A DNA stretch of 64,000 bases from Paractinoplanes aksuensis (GTDB lineage Bacteria > Actinomycetota > Actinomycetes > Mycobacteriales > Micromonosporaceae), in NCBI RefSeq assembly GCF_024137025.1, contig NZ_JAMYJR010000015.1, forward strand, positions 1 to 64,000. The letters are read 5' to 3'. Of the stretch, positions 52,804-62,656 are shown piece by piece. Under the pieces are notes generated by a model. That model worked only from the letters and a program-made list of their open reading frames with translations. It had not been told where the DNA came from and searched no databases. The position numbers were made by a program, and so were the translations under genes. Numbering within the stretch: the first letter of the stretch is position 1; the number at the start of each line of letters is the position of its first letter.

Positions 52804-53073
52804 TCAGACCGCGCCGCCGGCGACCGAGGGCAGCACCTGCACCTCGGAACCGGGTGCGACCGGAGTCTCCAGGCCCGCCTGCTCGCCGTCCACAAAGATG
52901 TTGACGTAGCGGCGGACGGCGCCGCGCTCGTCGCGGATGCGCCGCGAGAGCAGTGGCCAGCGCTCGCCGACCTCGGTCAGCACCGCGCCCAGCGTGCCGG
53001 CCGTGGTGATCTCGAGCCGGGACTCGCCGCCGGCCTCGGCTCGCAACACCCCCGGCACCAGCAGCACCGGCAT
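52804..53073 (-). CDS. Small ThiS/MoaD/CysO-like ubiquitin-fold protein
   Basis: An 89-aa beta-grasp protein, similar in layout to mycobacterial CysO: MPVLLVPGVLRAEAGGESRLE, LGAVLTEVGERWPLLSRRI, VNIFVDGEQAGLETPVAPGSEVQVLP and a C-terminal SVAGGAV. Classical carriers end in GG; here two residues follow the GG. In related proteins such a tail is removed by a JAMM protease before thiocarboxylation. Start ATG 53073 overlaps the stop of the BNR-repeat gene by one base, so the pair is translated together. A role as sulfur carrier is inference. Confidence 0.8.
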   Translation of the reverse strand: MPVLLVPGVLRAEAGGESRLEITTAGTLGAVLTEVGERWPLLSRRIRDERGAVRRYVNIFVDGEQAGLETPVAPGSEVQVLPSVAGGAV

Positions 53074-54158
53074 CAGACGGCCACCGCCCGCACCGACAAC
53101 ACATCGGGCAGATGGGTCACCACGGTCGACCAGCTCTCGCCCTCGTCGTTGGTGGCGAAGACCTCGCCGGCCCGGGTGCCGAAGTAGACGCCGGCCGGGT
53201 CGAGGCGGTCGGCACACATCGCGTCGCGCAGCACGACCGGGTAGTAGGGGCCGTCGGGCAGACCCACGTGCTGTGGCTGCCAGGTGTCGCCGGCGTCGGT
53301 CGAGCGGTAGACGCGGCAGCGCAGCTCGGTGGGGTGGCGCTCGCTGTCGGCGGTGAGCGGGAAGTTCCACACCGTGCCCGGGCGATGCGGATGGGCCACG
53401 ATCGGGAAGCCGAAGTCGGAGGGCAGCGTGTCGGCGATGGACTGCCAGCTGTCGCCGCCGTCGGTGGAGCGATAGACGCCGTGGTGGTTCTGGGCGTAGA
53501 GCTGCTCGGGGTCGCCGGCATCCCGGGCCACCCGGTGGACGCACTGGCCGAACTCGGGCCACGGGTCGGGGAAGAAATACGCCTTGATGCCCTGGTTGGC
53601 CGGGGACCAATTGGCCCCGCCGTCGGCCGAGCGGTAGACCCCACCGGTTGACATGGCCACCAGCAGCCGGCGGGGGTCGTCGGGGTGGGGCAGGATGGTA
53701 TGAATCGCCTGGCCGCCGAAGCCGGCCCCCCACTGCGGGCGGTGCGGGTGCTCCCACAAGCCGCGGACCAGCTCGAACGAGCGCCCGCCGTCGGCCGAGC
53801 GGAACAGCGCGGACGGCTGGGTGCCCGCGTAGACCACCCCGGGCTCGGCCGCGCTGCCGGGAACGAGTTGCCAGACCCGCTCGACCGCGGCCCCGGCGTC
53901 CTCGGGGAAGGCGATGGGGGCGGACTCGGGCTCGTGCCAGGTGGCGCCGAGGTCGTCGCTGACCGCGACGCTGGGGCCGAAGTGGGAGTTGTCGACGGCG
54001 GCCAGCAGGCGGGGCGTGGGGCCGCGGGAATCCACGCCGATCGTGTAGACCGCCGTTCCGGGGAACAGGGCCGGGCCCACCCGCCAGGACCGGCGTTCGT
54101 CGTCGCCGGTCGCCAGGAACAGGCCTTTCTGCGTACCGATCGCGAGAAGCACTGTCAT
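53073..54158 (-). CDS. BNR/sialidase-like beta-propeller protein
   Basis: A 361-aa protein of repeated Asp-box modules (SDDLGATWHEP, SADGGRSFELV, SADGGANWSPA, STDGGDSWQSI, STDAGDTWQPQ, TNDEGESWSTV), one per blade, starting MTVLLAIGTQKGLFLA. The fold is that of sialidase/photosystem-assembly propellers, but no sialidase catalytic Arg triad is obvious, so no enzyme activity is assumed. No signal peptide is seen. The ATG at 54158 is the natural start. Strictly coupled to the ThiS-like gene. Confidence 0.85.
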   Translation of the reverse strand: MTVLLAIGTQKGLFLATGDDERRSWRVGPALFPGTAVYTIGVDSRGPTPRLLAAVDNSHFGPSVAVSDDLGATWHEPESAPIAFPEDAGAAVERVWQLVPGSAAEPGVVYAGTQPSALFRSADGGRSFELVRGLWEHPHRPQWGAGFGGQAIHTILPHPDDPRRLLVAMSTGGVYRSADGGANWSPANQGIKAYFFPDPWPEFGQCVHRVARDAGDPEQLYAQNHHGVYRSTDGGDSWQSIADTLPSDFGFPIVAHPHRPGTVWNFPLTADSERHPTELRCRVYRSTDAGDTWQPQHVGLPDGPYYPVVLRDAMCADRLDPAGVYFGTRAGEVFATNDEGESWSTVVTHLPDVLSVRAVAV

Positions 54159-54222
54159 GGCCAAGAGTATGCGCGCCGGGTCCGACAGAAAGGCCGCACA
54201 ACGCGGGTGGGAAGATGAGCAC

Positions 54223-54597
54223 GTGCGTTCGAAACCCCTGCTCCGCGTCCGCAAGACCGGCGCCCTCATGGTTGCCGCCGTCCTCGCGTTCGTCAGCGGG
54301 GTTCCGCTCGCCAGCGTGTCGTGGGCCTGGGCGCTGATCCTGCTGATCCCGGTCGCCTTCTTCGTCTGGGCCTGGCGGGCCGGCACCGACGTCTACGCCG
54401 ACCGGTTGCGGGTGCGGGCCCTGTTCGGCAACACCACAGTGCCCTGGCAGCGGATCACCGAGCTGGCCCCCGATCGCAGCGGCCAGATCTCGGCCCTGCT
54501 CGACAACGGCAACGTCATCCGCCTGACCGCCGTCACCACCGACAACCTGCCCAAGGTGCTGGCGGCCGGCGGGCAGCAGATCGGCCACTCCGACTGA
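54223..54597 (+). CDS. Small membrane protein with PH-like domain
   Basis: A 124-aa protein with two hydrophobic helices (GALMVAAVLAFVSGVPLAS and WAWALILLIPVAFFVWAW) and a C-terminal bacterial PH domain (GTDVYADRLRVRALFGNTTVPWQRI to LLDNGNVIRLTAV). The topology is typical of the actinobacterial PH-domain membrane proteins of unknown function. Start GTG 54223 was chosen because the ATG at 54215 is out of frame. Divergent from the propeller gene. Confidence 0.82.
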   Translation: MRSKPLLRVRKTGALMVAAVLAFVSGVPLASVSWAWALILLIPVAFFVWAWRAGTDVYADRLRVRALFGNTTVPWQRITELAPDRSGQISALLDNGNVIRLTAVTTDNLPKVLAAGGQQIGHSD

Positions 54598-54649
54598 CTT
54601 CCCAGGTGGCCTCGCTACCCTGGGGTGCGTCGAATCTCGAGGAGGTCGA

Positions 54650-55831
54650 GTGATCGTGCGTTCCCGCCGGGCCCGTGGCGCCACCCTGGTGCTCGCCGCC
54701 ACGCTGGGGCTCGCCTCGGCCTGCAGCTTCGGCCCGCCCGATCCCGACCAGCAGGGCGCCCCGCCCAACCTGCCGACCCCGTCGTCCGAGCCGTCCGCGG
54801 GGGCCGGCGCCGAGGCCCCGAGCGGCGGCAGCCAAGAGGTGGCGATCACCGTCCTGGCCAAAGACCTGGACGTGCCGTGGGGCATGGCCTTCCTGCCCGA
54901 CGGGTCGGGCCTGGTCACCGAGCGCGACACCGGCCGCATCCTCAAGGTCGGCCCCGAGTCCGACGCCGAGGGGCTCACCGTCACCCAGGTCCACCGGCTG
55001 ACCGAGTCGAAGGCCTCGGGCGACGGCGGCCTGCTGGGCATCGCGGTCTCCCCCAAGTACGAGACCGACAAGACCGTTTACGTCTATTACTCCACGGCCA
55101 CCGACAACCGCGTGGCCAAGCTGACGCTGGGCGGCAAGGTGCAGCCGATCCTGACCGGCATCCCCCGCTCGCTGGACTTCAACGGCGGCGCGCTCGCCTT
55201 CGGCCCCGACGGTTTCCTCTACGCGGGCACCGGCGACGGCACCCCCAAGAGCACCCAGGCCCAGAACCCGAAGAGCCTGGGCGGCAAGATCCTGCGGATG
55301 ACCGTGGCCGGCAAGCCCGCCCCCGGCAACCCGGTCGGAACCAGCCTGGTCTGGAGCTCCGGCCACCGCAACGTCCAGGGCCTGGCCTGGGACAAGACCA
55401 AGCGGATGTACGCCAGTGAGAGCGGCCAGACCAAGTCGGGCGAGCTCAACGTGATCGCCAAGGGCAAGAACTACGGCTGGCCCAAGGCCGACGGCGCCGG
55501 GAGCGACGCCAAGCTGACCAATCCGGTGTTCAGCTGGCCGGCGGCCGAGTCCGGCTGCTCCGGCGTGGCCGTGCTCGAACAGACCGTGGCCAACGCGTGC
55601 CTGCTCGGCCAGCGGGTCTACCTGCTCACCGTGACCGGCAACGGCACGGTGCTGGGCACCCCGCAAGCGGCGCTGACCGGCGAGTACGGGCGGCTGCGGA
55701 GCCTGGCCGCCGCGCCCGACGGCTCGCTGTGGGCCGGTACCTCGAACCAGGAGGACGACGGCGACCCCGGCCCCGACGACGACCGGATCATTCGGCTGGT
55801 CTTCTCCGAGGGTGGCGCTGGTCGCAGTTAG
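54650..55831 (+). CDS. PQQ-dependent sugar dehydrogenase-like lipoprotein (GSDH family)
   Basis: A 393-aa secreted lipoprotein; the signal ends LGLASAC with the lipobox Cys at about residue 25, then a Pro/Ser-rich linker. The beta-propeller is of the glucose/sorbosone dehydrogenase type, with VPWGMAFLPDGSGLVTERDTGRI at the start, SGDGGLLGIAVSPKYETDK, RNVQGLAWDKTKRMYASESG and NYGWPKADG. It may oxidise aldoses at the cell surface, with PQQ if the organism makes or scavenges it. GTG 54650. Confidence 0.88.
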   Translation: MIVRSRRARGATLVLAATLGLASACSFGPPDPDQQGAPPNLPTPSSEPSAGAGAEAPSGGSQEVAITVLAKDLDVPWGMAFLPDGSGLVTERDTGRILKVGPESDAEGLTVTQVHRLTESKASGDGGLLGIAVSPKYETDKTVYVYYSTATDNRVAKLTLGGKVQPILTGIPRSLDFNGGALAFGPDGFLYAGTGDGTPKSTQAQNPKSLGGKILRMTVAGKPAPGNPVGTSLVWSSGHRNVQGLAWDKTKRMYASESGQTKSGELNVIAKGKNYGWPKADGAGSDAKLTNPVFSWPAAESGCSGVAVLEQTVANACLLGQRVYLLTVTGNGTVLGTPQAALTGEYGRLRSLAAAPDGSLWAGTSNQEDDGDPGPDDDRIIRLVFSEGGAGRS

Positions 55832-55884
55832 GCGTGCCACTGTGGGAGTTTCACAGGCGACCGGGCAGGGCAGGTGAGCCGCTG

Positions 55885-57444
55885 ATGACCTCGATAACCT
55901 CGACGGCGGGCCGCTGGTTCGGCACCGTCCGCCGCAGCCGGTGGACCCGGCGATCCCTCATCGGCGCGATGATCGGCCTGGTCAGTGTGGCCGGCGCGGT
56001 GATCGGCACGATGCTCTTCGCGCACGCCGACGTGGCCGTCGGCCCGTTCCGGGCCGAGATGTCGATCAGCCCGTCGATCTTCGGCGGCACCGAGGTCGAC
56101 CTGCCTCCGCTGGGCTCGCTGCACCTCGACAGCCATGACGGCCCGATCCACCTCAAGGTCAACCTGGCCGCGCTCGATCAGAACCGCACCGAGGCCCTGA
56201 TCGACGACCCCACGGCGATCAGTTCGGCCGGTGAGAACGCGGTCGACGACGTCCGCAACGGCGTGATCCGGCTCGGCGTGCGCACGCTGGGCATCGCGGT
56301 GCTCAGCGCCCTGGTGCTGAGCGCGCTGATCTTCCGCAACGTCCGCAAGGTCGCCATCGCCGGTGTGACCTCGCTGGTGGTGACCGGGGGCAGCCTCGGG
56401 CTGGCCGCCAGCACGCTGCGGCCCGACTCGATCGCCGAGCCCCGCTACGAGGGTCTGCTGGTCAACGCGCCGGCCGTGGTCGGTGACGCGCGCCGGATCG
56501 CCGACAACTACGGCCGCTACTCCGAGCAGCTGCAACAGATCGTCAGCAACGTGAGCCGGCTCTACACGACGGTGTCGTCCCTGCCCGTGTACGAGCCCGA
56601 GGCCAACACCACGCGCCTGCTGCACGTCTCCGACCTGCACCTGAGCCCGCAGGCGTACGGCCTGATCCGCACCGTGGTGCAGACGTTCGAGATCGACGCC
56701 GTGATCGACACCGGCGACCTGGTCGACTGGGGCAGCACGGCCGAGACCCAGTACGCCTCGTCGATCCCCTCGGTCGGCGTCCCTTACATCTGGGTCCGCG
56801 GCAACCACGACTCGGCCTCGATCCAGACCGCGGTGGCCCGCCAGCGCAACGCCGTCGTGCTCGACAACCAGATCACCACGGTCAACGGCCTGACCATCGC
56901 CGGCATCGGCGACCCCGAGTTCACCCCCGACAAGAGCGAGACCCCGCCCGCCGAGAACGCCGACGACCCGGCCCAGTCCCCGCTGCTGCGGGCCGGCGGC
57001 CAGCTGGCCGACACGATCCGCGGCTCCGACAAGCCGGTCGACATCGCCTTGGTCCACGACCCGGCCATGGCCCCGCCACTGTCCGGTGTGGTGCCGCTGG
57101 TGCTGGCCGGCCACAAACACCAGCGCGAGGTGAGCCTGCTGCCGGAGCCGGCGCCGGCCCCGTCGGCCTCCCCCGCCCCGCTGCCCTCGGCCGACGGCGA
57201 CCAGGCCCGGATCGCCACCCGCCTGATGGTCGAAGGCTCCACCGGTGGCGCCGGCCTGCGCGGCCTCGAGAAGGAGGAGCCGACGCCGCTGAGCCTGTCG
57301 GTCCTCTACTTCGACGAGAATCGGCAGCTCAAGGCGTACGACGACATCCAGCTGGGCGGCACCGGCCAGTCCAACGTCGAGATGCAGCGCAACGTCGTCG
57401 GCGCCGAGGAGCCGTCGCCCAGCCCCTCGGCCTCGCCCAGCTAG
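55885..57444 (+). CDS. Membrane metallophosphoesterase
   Basis: A 519-aa protein with two N-terminal membrane segments (about residues 22-45 and 130-175) and a calcineurin-like phosphoesterase domain. Dinuclear-metal motifs are visible in order: [22 protein letters not shown] and GHKH. Between the last motifs lies a Pro/Ala-rich insert, and the C-terminus ends in a Pro/Ser tail. The site is probably extracytoplasmic. Start ATG 55885. The stop codon shares the palindrome CTAG with the convergent gatB stop. Confidence 0.88.
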   Translation: MTSITSTAGRWFGTVRRSRWTRRSLIGAMIGLVSVAGAVIGTMLFAHADVAVGPFRAEMSISPSIFGGTEVDLPPLGSLHLDSHDGPIHLKVNLAALDQNRTEALIDDPTAISSAGENAVDDVRNGVIRLGVRTLGIAVLSALVLSALIFRNVRKVAIAGVTSLVVTGGSLGLAASTLRPDSIAEPRYEGLLVNAPAVVGDARRIADNYGRYSEQLQQIVSNVSRLYTTVSSLPVYEPEANTTRLLHVSDLHLSPQAYGLIRTVVQTFEIDAVIDTGDLVDWGSTAETQYASSIPSVGVPYIWVRGNHDSASIQTAVARQRNAVVLDNQITTVNGLTIAGIGDPEFTPDKSETPPAENADDPAQSPLLRAGGQLADTIRGSDKPVDIALVHDPAMAPPLSGVVPLVLAGHKHQREVSLLPEPAPAPSASPAPLPSADGDQARIATRLMVEGSTGGAGLRGLEKEEPTPLSLSVLYFDENRQLKAYDDIQLGGTGQSNVEMQRNVVGAEEPSPSPSASPS

Positions 57445-58937
57445 CTGCTCAGCCGCTCGATGATCAGTTCGCGGACCGTCTTGGCGTCGGCCTGGCCGCG
57501 GGTGGTCTTCATGACCGCGCCGACCAGGGCGCCGGCCGCGGCGACCTTGCCGTCGCGCACCTTGGCCGCGATGTCGGGGTTGGCCGCGATGGCCTCGTCG
57601 ACCGCGGCGGTCAGCGCGCCGGTGTCGCTGACGACCCCGAGGCCCCGGGCGCTCATGACGGCGGCCGGGTCGCCCTCGCCCGCGACGACGCCCTCGAGCA
57701 CCTGACGGGCCAGCTTGTCATTGAGCTTGCCCTCGTCGACCAGCTTCTGCAGGGCGGCGACCTGGGCCGGGGTGGCGCCGACGGCGGACAGCTCGACGCC
57801 GGTCTCGTTGGCCCGGCGGGCCAGCTCGCCCATCCACCACTTGCGGGCGCCCGCGGGCGAGGAGCCGGCCGCGATCGTCTCTTCGATCAGCTCGACGGCG
57901 CCGGCGTTGGCCACCGACTGCATGTCGGTCGCGCTGATGCCCCATTCCTCGGCCAGCCGGGCCCGCTTGACGCTCGGCCGCTCGGGCAGGGCCGCCTTGA
58001 GCTCGGCCACCCAGGCCGGGTCGGGCGCGATCGGCACCAGGTCGGGCTCGGGGAAGTAGCGGTAGTCGGTCGCCTCTTCCTTCGAGCGGCCGGGCCGGGT
58101 GTCGCCGGTCGTCTCTTGGAAGTGGCGCGTCTCCTGGAAGATGCGGACACCCTCGTCGAGCAGGCCGGACTGCCGGATGATCTCGGAACGGACCGCGCGC
58201 TCGACCGAGCGCAGCGAGTTCACGTTCTTGGTCTCGGTGCGGGTGCCCCACGCCTCGCCCGGCTTGTTGAGCGAGGTGTTGACGTCGCAGCGCAGCGAGC
58301 CCTGCTCCATCCGCACGTCGGACACGCCGAGCGAGCGGATGATGTCGCGCAGCTCGGCCACGTAGGCCTTGGCCACCTCGGGCGCGAGGGCGCCGATGCC
58401 GGGGACCGGCTTGGTGACGATCTCGACCAGGGGGATGCCGGCCCGGTTGTAGTCGACCAGCGACTCGGTGGCGCCGTGGATGCGCCCGGTCGCGCCGCCG
58501 ACGTGCAGCGACTTGCCGGTGTCTTCCTCGAGGTGGACCCGCTCGATGCCGATGCGGTATTCCTTGCCCTCGACCTCGACGTCGACGTAGCCCTCGACGC
58601 ACAGCGGCTCGTCGTACTGCGAGGTCTGGAAGTTCTTCGGCATGTCGGGGTAGAAGTAGTTCTTCCGCGCCATGCGGCACCACGACGCGATGTCGCAGTT
58701 GAGGGCGAGCCCGATGCGGATCGTCGCCTCGATCGCGGCCCGGTTGGCCACCGGCAGCGCGCCCGGCAGGCCCAGGCAGACCGGGCAGACCTGCGTGTTC
58801 GGCTCGCCGCCGAACTCGGTGCGGCAGCCGCAGAACATCTTGGTGGCCGTGCCCAGCTCGACGTGGGTCTCGAGGCCGATGACCGGCTCGTAACGCGCGA
58901 CGGCGTCGTCGTATGCGGGCAGCGCGGTGGTGGTCAT
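57441..58937 (-). CDS. gatB: Asp-tRNA(Asn)/Glu-tRNA(Gln) amidotransferase subunit B
   Basis: A 498-aa kinase/tRNA-binding subunit of GatCAB, which converts misacylated Glu-tRNA(Gln) (and Asp-tRNA(Asn)) to the correct form. The N-terminal [23 protein letters not shown], zinc-like CGC...[42 protein letters not shown]-like [14 protein letters not shown] and the C-terminal Yqey domain are all present. ATG 58937 is the start. In the same region as gatA-gatC but separated by an M1 peptidase gene on the opposite strand. Confidence 0.97.
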   Translation of the reverse strand: MTTTALPAYDDAVARYEPVIGLETHVELGTATKMFCGCRTEFGGEPNTQVCPVCLGLPGALPVANRAAIEATIRIGLALNCDIASWCRMARKNYFYPDMPKNFQTSQYDEPLCVEGYVDVEVEGKEYRIGIERVHLEEDTGKSLHVGGATGRIHGATESLVDYNRAGIPLVEIVTKPVPGIGALAPEVAKAYVAELRDIIRSLGVSDVRMEQGSLRCDVNTSLNKPGEAWGTRTETKNVNSLRSVERAVRSEIIRQSGLLDEGVRIFQETRHFQETTGDTRPGRSKEEATDYRYFPEPDLVPIAPDPAWVAELKAALPERPSVKRARLAEEWGISATDMQSVANAGAVELIEETIAAGSSPAGARKWWMGELARRANETGVELSAVGATPAQVAALQKLVDEGKLNDKLARQVLEGVVAGEGDPAAVMSARGLGVVSDTGALTAAVDEAIAANPDIAAKVRDGKVAAAGALVGAVMKTTRGQADAKTVRELIIERLSS

Positions 58938-59025
58938 GGGACCAGAATAGTGGGCGCGGCCGACGATATTTCGCTGACCCACAGCCGCCCCCACAGCAGA
59001 AGATCATTTCGGTACGGTCCCCGCC

Positions 59026-60480
59026 ATGCAACGCGCTCCCCTCGCTGTCGTCGCCGTCCTCGCGGCCACCCTCATCGCCGGCTGTGACGACGACACCACC
59101 ACGATCACCTCCTCCACACCCCCGTCCGGCGCCGCGCCCGCGCCGGCCGCGGTCGACTACGCGGCCTGGCAGGCCGGCACCTCCGAGCCGATCGCCGACA
59201 AGCTCTATCCCCAGCACGGCACGGCCGCGCTCGACGTCCTGCACTACGACCTGAAACTCGAGTGGCAGCCGCCGAAGAAGCTGCTCACCGGCACGGCGAC
59301 CCTCCGGATCCGCCCGACCGCCGACGCCGCCCAGCTCAAGCTCGACTTCAAGCCGTACACGCTCGACAAGGTCACCGTCGACGGCGCCGTCACCGAGGCC
59401 ACCGTCCAGAAAGAGAAGCTGGTCGTCCCGGCCGCCGTCACCAAGGACAAGCCGGTCACGCTGGTCGTGGCCTACCACGGCAAGCCCACCACCACGCCCA
59501 TCCCGTCGCACCGCTCCGACGTCGAGCCGCTCGGCCTCACCATCACCAAAGAGGGCGGCCTGTGGACGATGCAGGAGCCGTGGGGCGCCTACACCTGGTA
59601 CCCGGCGAACGATCAGCCGTCCGACAAGGCGCTCTACGACATCGCGGTGACCGTCCCGGCCGGCTGGTCCGGCATCGCGGCCGGCTCGCTGGTCACCCAG
59701 CAGGGCAACACGTTCCGCTACCGCAGCACCGACCCGATGGCCAGCTACCTGCAGACCCTGGCCGTCGGCAAATACAAGAAGGTCAGCGCCAAGGGCGCGC
59801 GCGGCATCCCGCTGACCTACTGGTACCGCCCCGGCAAGGACGAGAAGTTCCTGCCCTCGCTCAAGAAGTCGCCGGCCTTCATCAGCTTCCTCGAGAAGCG
59901 TTTCGGCCCCTACCCGTTCCCCACCGGCGGAGCCGTCATGGTCGACTCCGAGTCGGCCATGGAGACGCAGCAGATGATCACCATGGGCGGGAAGGGGAAG
60001 AAGTTCGACCGGGCCTACTTCGAGGAGGACGTACTGCACGAGTACGCGCACCAGTGGTTCGGCGACTCGGTCACCCCGTCGACCTGGACCGACCTGTGGC
60101 TCAACGAGGGCTGGGCGACGTACGCGCAGTTCCTCTACTCGCAGTCCGTGGAGAAATACAGCGACAAAGAGCTCGAGGACTACCTGCGCCGGGCCGACGC
60201 CGACCTGCGCAAGCGGCTCGGGCCGCCCGGTAAGCCGCGGGCGGCCAACTTCGCCGAGAGCAACGTCTATCTGTGCCCGGCGGCCATGCTCAAAGAGCTG
60301 AACGACGCCCTCGGCGACGAGAAGTTCTTCGCTCTGGGCCGGGCCTGGGTGCAGTCCAACAAGAACACCCAGCAGACCCGGGCCTCGTTCACCGCCTTCG
60401 TCAACAAGCAGACCGGCCGCGACTACACCAAGCTGATCAACAGCTGGCTGGACTCGAAGTCCACGCCGCGGCCGGCATAA
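59026..60480 (+). CDS. M1-family zinc metallopeptidase, lipoprotein
   Basis: A 484-aa secreted lipoprotein with Cys20 in the lipobox LIAGC and a Thr/Pro-rich linker. The M1 catalytic centre is complete: HEYAH (His338, Glu339, His342) and the third ligand Glu361 in WLNEGWATY. In the aminopeptidase exopeptidase motif GAMEN the sequence is SAMET, a common variant. The protein lacks the C-terminal ERAP-like domain, giving a short M1 form. Transcribed between gatB and gatA on the opposite strand. Confidence 0.9.
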   Translation: MQRAPLAVVAVLAATLIAGCDDDTTTITSSTPPSGAAPAPAAVDYAAWQAGTSEPIADKLYPQHGTAALDVLHYDLKLEWQPPKKLLTGTATLRIRPTADAAQLKLDFKPYTLDKVTVDGAVTEATVQKEKLVVPAAVTKDKPVTLVVAYHGKPTTTPIPSHRSDVEPLGLTITKEGGLWTMQEPWGAYTWYPANDQPSDKALYDIAVTVPAGWSGIAAGSLVTQQGNTFRYRSTDPMASYLQTLAVGKYKKVSAKGARGIPLTYWYRPGKDEKFLPSLKKSPAFISFLEKRFGPYPFPTGGAVMVDSESAMETQQMITMGGKGKKFDRAYFEEDVLHEYAHQWFGDSVTPSTWTDLWLNEGWATYAQFLYSQSVEKYSDKELEDYLRRADADLRKRLGPPGKPRAANFAESNVYLCPAAMLKELNDALGDEKFFALGRAWVQSNKNTQQTRASFTAFVNKQTGRDYTKLINSWLDSKSTPRPA

Positions 60481-60486
60481 CTCGCG

Positions 60487-61950
60487 CTACAGGGCGGGCG
60501 GCGTGAGGGTCCCCACCGTGGACTCGAGCGCCGCCGCCACCCGGTACATCCGGTCGTCGGCCAGCGTCGGCGCCATCACCTGGAAGCCGACCGGCAGCCC
60601 CTCGGAGAGCCCGCAGGGCACCGAGATCGCCGGACCGCCGTACAGGTTGGTCGGGATCGTGAAGAGGTCGGCCAGGTACATCTGGTACGGGTCCGAGGTG
60701 CGCGACCCGAACGGGAACGCCACGAACGGCGTGGTCGGCGAGACCAGCACGTCGACCCGCTCGAAGGCCGACTCGAAGTCCCGCGTGATCAGCGTGCGGA
60801 TCTTCTGGGCCTGGCCGTAGTAGGCGTCGTAGTAGCCGCTGGACAGCGCGTAGGCGCCCAGGATGATGCGCCGCTTGACCTCGGGGCCGAAGCCGGCCTC
60901 ACGGGTCAGCGACATGACCTCTTCCAGCGAGCGGTTGCCGTCGTCGCCGACCCGCAGGCCGTAGCGCACGCCGTCGAACCGGGCCAGGTTGGAGGAGGCC
61001 TCGCTCGGGGCGATCAGGTAGTAGGCCGGCAGCGCGTACTGGAAGTGCGGGCACGAGACCTCGACGATCTCGGCGCCCAGCTTGACCAGCGCCTCGAGCG
61101 ACTCGTGGAACGCGCTGAGCACGCCCGGCTCGGAACCGTCGCCCGCGAACTCCTTGACCACGCCCAGCTTGACGCCGGTGAGGTCGCCGGTGGCGCCGAG
61201 GCGGGCCGCGCCGACCACATCCGGCACCGGCTGCGGGATCGAGGTGGAGTCGCGCGGGTCGTGACCGGCGATCGCCGCGTGCAGCAGCGCCGCGTCCTCG
61301 ACGTTGCGGGCGCACGGGCCCGGGGTGTCGAGCGACGACGAGAACGCGATCAGGCCGTAGCGCGAGGTGCCGCCGTAGGTCGGCTTGGCCCCGACCGTGC
61401 CGGTGACCGCGCCCGGCTGGCGGATCGAGCCGCCGGTGTCGGTGCCGATGGCCAGCGGGGCCTCGTAGGCGGCGATGGCCGCGGCGCTGCCACCACCCGA
61501 GCCGCCCGGGATGCGCCCGAGGTCCCACGGGTTGTTGGTGGCACCGTACGCGGAGTACTCGGTGGACGAGCCCATCGCGAACTCGTCCATGTTGGTCTTG
61601 CCCAGCATCACCGTGCCGGCCGCGCGCAGCCGCTCGACGAGCGTCGCGTCGTACGGCGGGCGCCAGCCCTCAAGGATCTTGGAGGCGGCGGTCGTCGGCA
61701 CGCCCTTGGTGGCGATGACATCCTTCACGGCCACCGGCACACCGGCCAGCGGGCCGGTGACCTCGCCGCGGTCGACCTTGGCCGCCGCGGCCAACGCGCC
61801 CTCACGGTCGACGTGCAGGAACGCGTGCACCCGCTCGTCGACGGCGTCGATCCGGTCGAGGTGGGCCTGCGCGACCTCGACCGCCGACGCCTCCTTGCCC
61901 GCGATGGCCTTGGCGAGCTGGGCCGCCGACATCTTCGTCAGGTCAGACAC
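60487..61950 (-). CDS. gatA: Asp-tRNA(Asn)/Glu-tRNA(Gln) amidotransferase subunit A
   Basis: A 487-aa amidase-signature subunit that frees ammonia from glutamine for GatB. The Ser-cisSer-Lys triad is visible as Lys76 in VPVAVKDVI, Ser151 in [10 protein letters not shown] and Ser175 in [13 protein letters not shown] 61950 begins [14 protein letters not shown]; the longer frame reads back into gatC. It follows gatC after 4 nt, so they form one operon. Confidence 0.97.
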   Translation of the reverse strand: MSDLTKMSAAQLAKAIAGKEASAVEVAQAHLDRIDAVDERVHAFLHVDREGALAAAAKVDRGEVTGPLAGVPVAVKDVIATKGVPTTAASKILEGWRPPYDATLVERLRAAGTVMLGKTNMDEFAMGSSTEYSAYGATNNPWDLGRIPGGSGGGSAAAIAAYEAPLAIGTDTGGSIRQPGAVTGTVGAKPTYGGTSRYGLIAFSSSLDTPGPCARNVEDAALLHAAIAGHDPRDSTSIPQPVPDVVGAARLGATGDLTGVKLGVVKEFAGDGSEPGVLSAFHESLEALVKLGAEIVEVSCPHFQYALPAYYLIAPSEASSNLARFDGVRYGLRVGDDGNRSLEEVMSLTREAGFGPEVKRRIILGAYALSSGYYDAYYGQAQKIRTLITRDFESAFERVDVLVSPTTPFVAFPFGSRTSDPYQMYLADLFTIPTNLYGGPAISVPCGLSEGLPVGFQVMAPTLADDRMYRVAAALESTVGTLTPPAL

Positions 61951-61954
61951 GGCG

Positions 61955-62254
61955 TCAGTCCTCCTCGTCCAGGATGCGCGGCACGCGGAACCGGCCCTCG
62001 AACGCGTCGGGGGCACCCGAAAGCGCCTCTTCCTGCGTGAGGCACGGGACCGGCACGTCGTCGCGGTACACGTTGGTCAGCGGCACGGAATGCGAGGTAG
62101 GCGGAATGTCGTCGGCCGCGACCTCGCCGACCCGGGCCACGGACTGCAGGATCACGTCGAGCTGCCCCGCGAACCGGTCCAGTTCCTCCTCGGTCACGGC
62201 GAGCCGCGACAGGCGCGCGAGATGCGCGACCTCTTCGCGGGAGATGGCGGCCAT
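61955..62254 (-). CDS. gatC: Asp-tRNA(Asn)/Glu-tRNA(Gln) amidotransferase subunit C
   Basis: A 99-aa belt subunit that stabilises GatA-GatB. It begins [36 protein letters not shown] and has [22 protein letters not shown] and the end [12 protein letters not shown], standard for GatC. First gene of gatCA. Confidence 0.96.
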   Translation of the reverse strand: MAAISREEVAHLARLSRLAVTEEELDRFAGQLDVILQSVARVGEVAADDIPPTSHSVPLTNVYRDDVPVPCLTQEEALSGAPDAFEGRFRVPRILDEED

Positions 62255-62656
62255 CTTGACTCACTTTCTCGGATCCCGATTTCACGCTGACCGGACGAGT
62301 CTATTTCGCGCGCCTTCCGAGCCGACCGCCGGGAGCGGGTGTCGGGTACCAAAAGATCAAAAGCTGGATGTCGTGGCGGGGTGGGTGGTCCGGACCGCAA
62401 CTCCCGTCGAGGGCCCGGGCGGGCTTCGCTGGCCGCTGACGCGTCCAGAACGCGAAACCCACCCGGGCGACCTGCGTAAGTGGTTGCGCCCGAAAACCCA
62501 ATCCCCGGGCCGGATGATCACTCCCCCGAGGGAATTCGAGGTTATTGAGCGGTTGTGGGCTTATGCCGATTTGATAACGGGAAAGTTGTTTTACAGCGGA
62601 ATGCGCATGTGGATCTATCGTGGGAACGACCTGATCGAGGCCCTGCTGGAGGTCGT
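62255..62656. other. Intergenic region between gatC and the GGDEF gene
   Basis: About 400 nt without a supportable gene. The stretch 62540-62640 is less G/C-rich and contains TTGATAACGGG and TTGTTTTACAG, plausible promoter DNA for the downstream gene. A short frame from 62514 (MITPPREFEVIERLWAYADL) reads on into the next gene out of frame and has no recognised family. Confidence 0.5.

Noticed and set aside
57441..57444. Overlapping stops of gatB and the metallophosphoesterase in one CTAG
   Set aside because: Simple consequence of a palindromic CTAG in a compact convergent pair; no regulatory meaning is implied.
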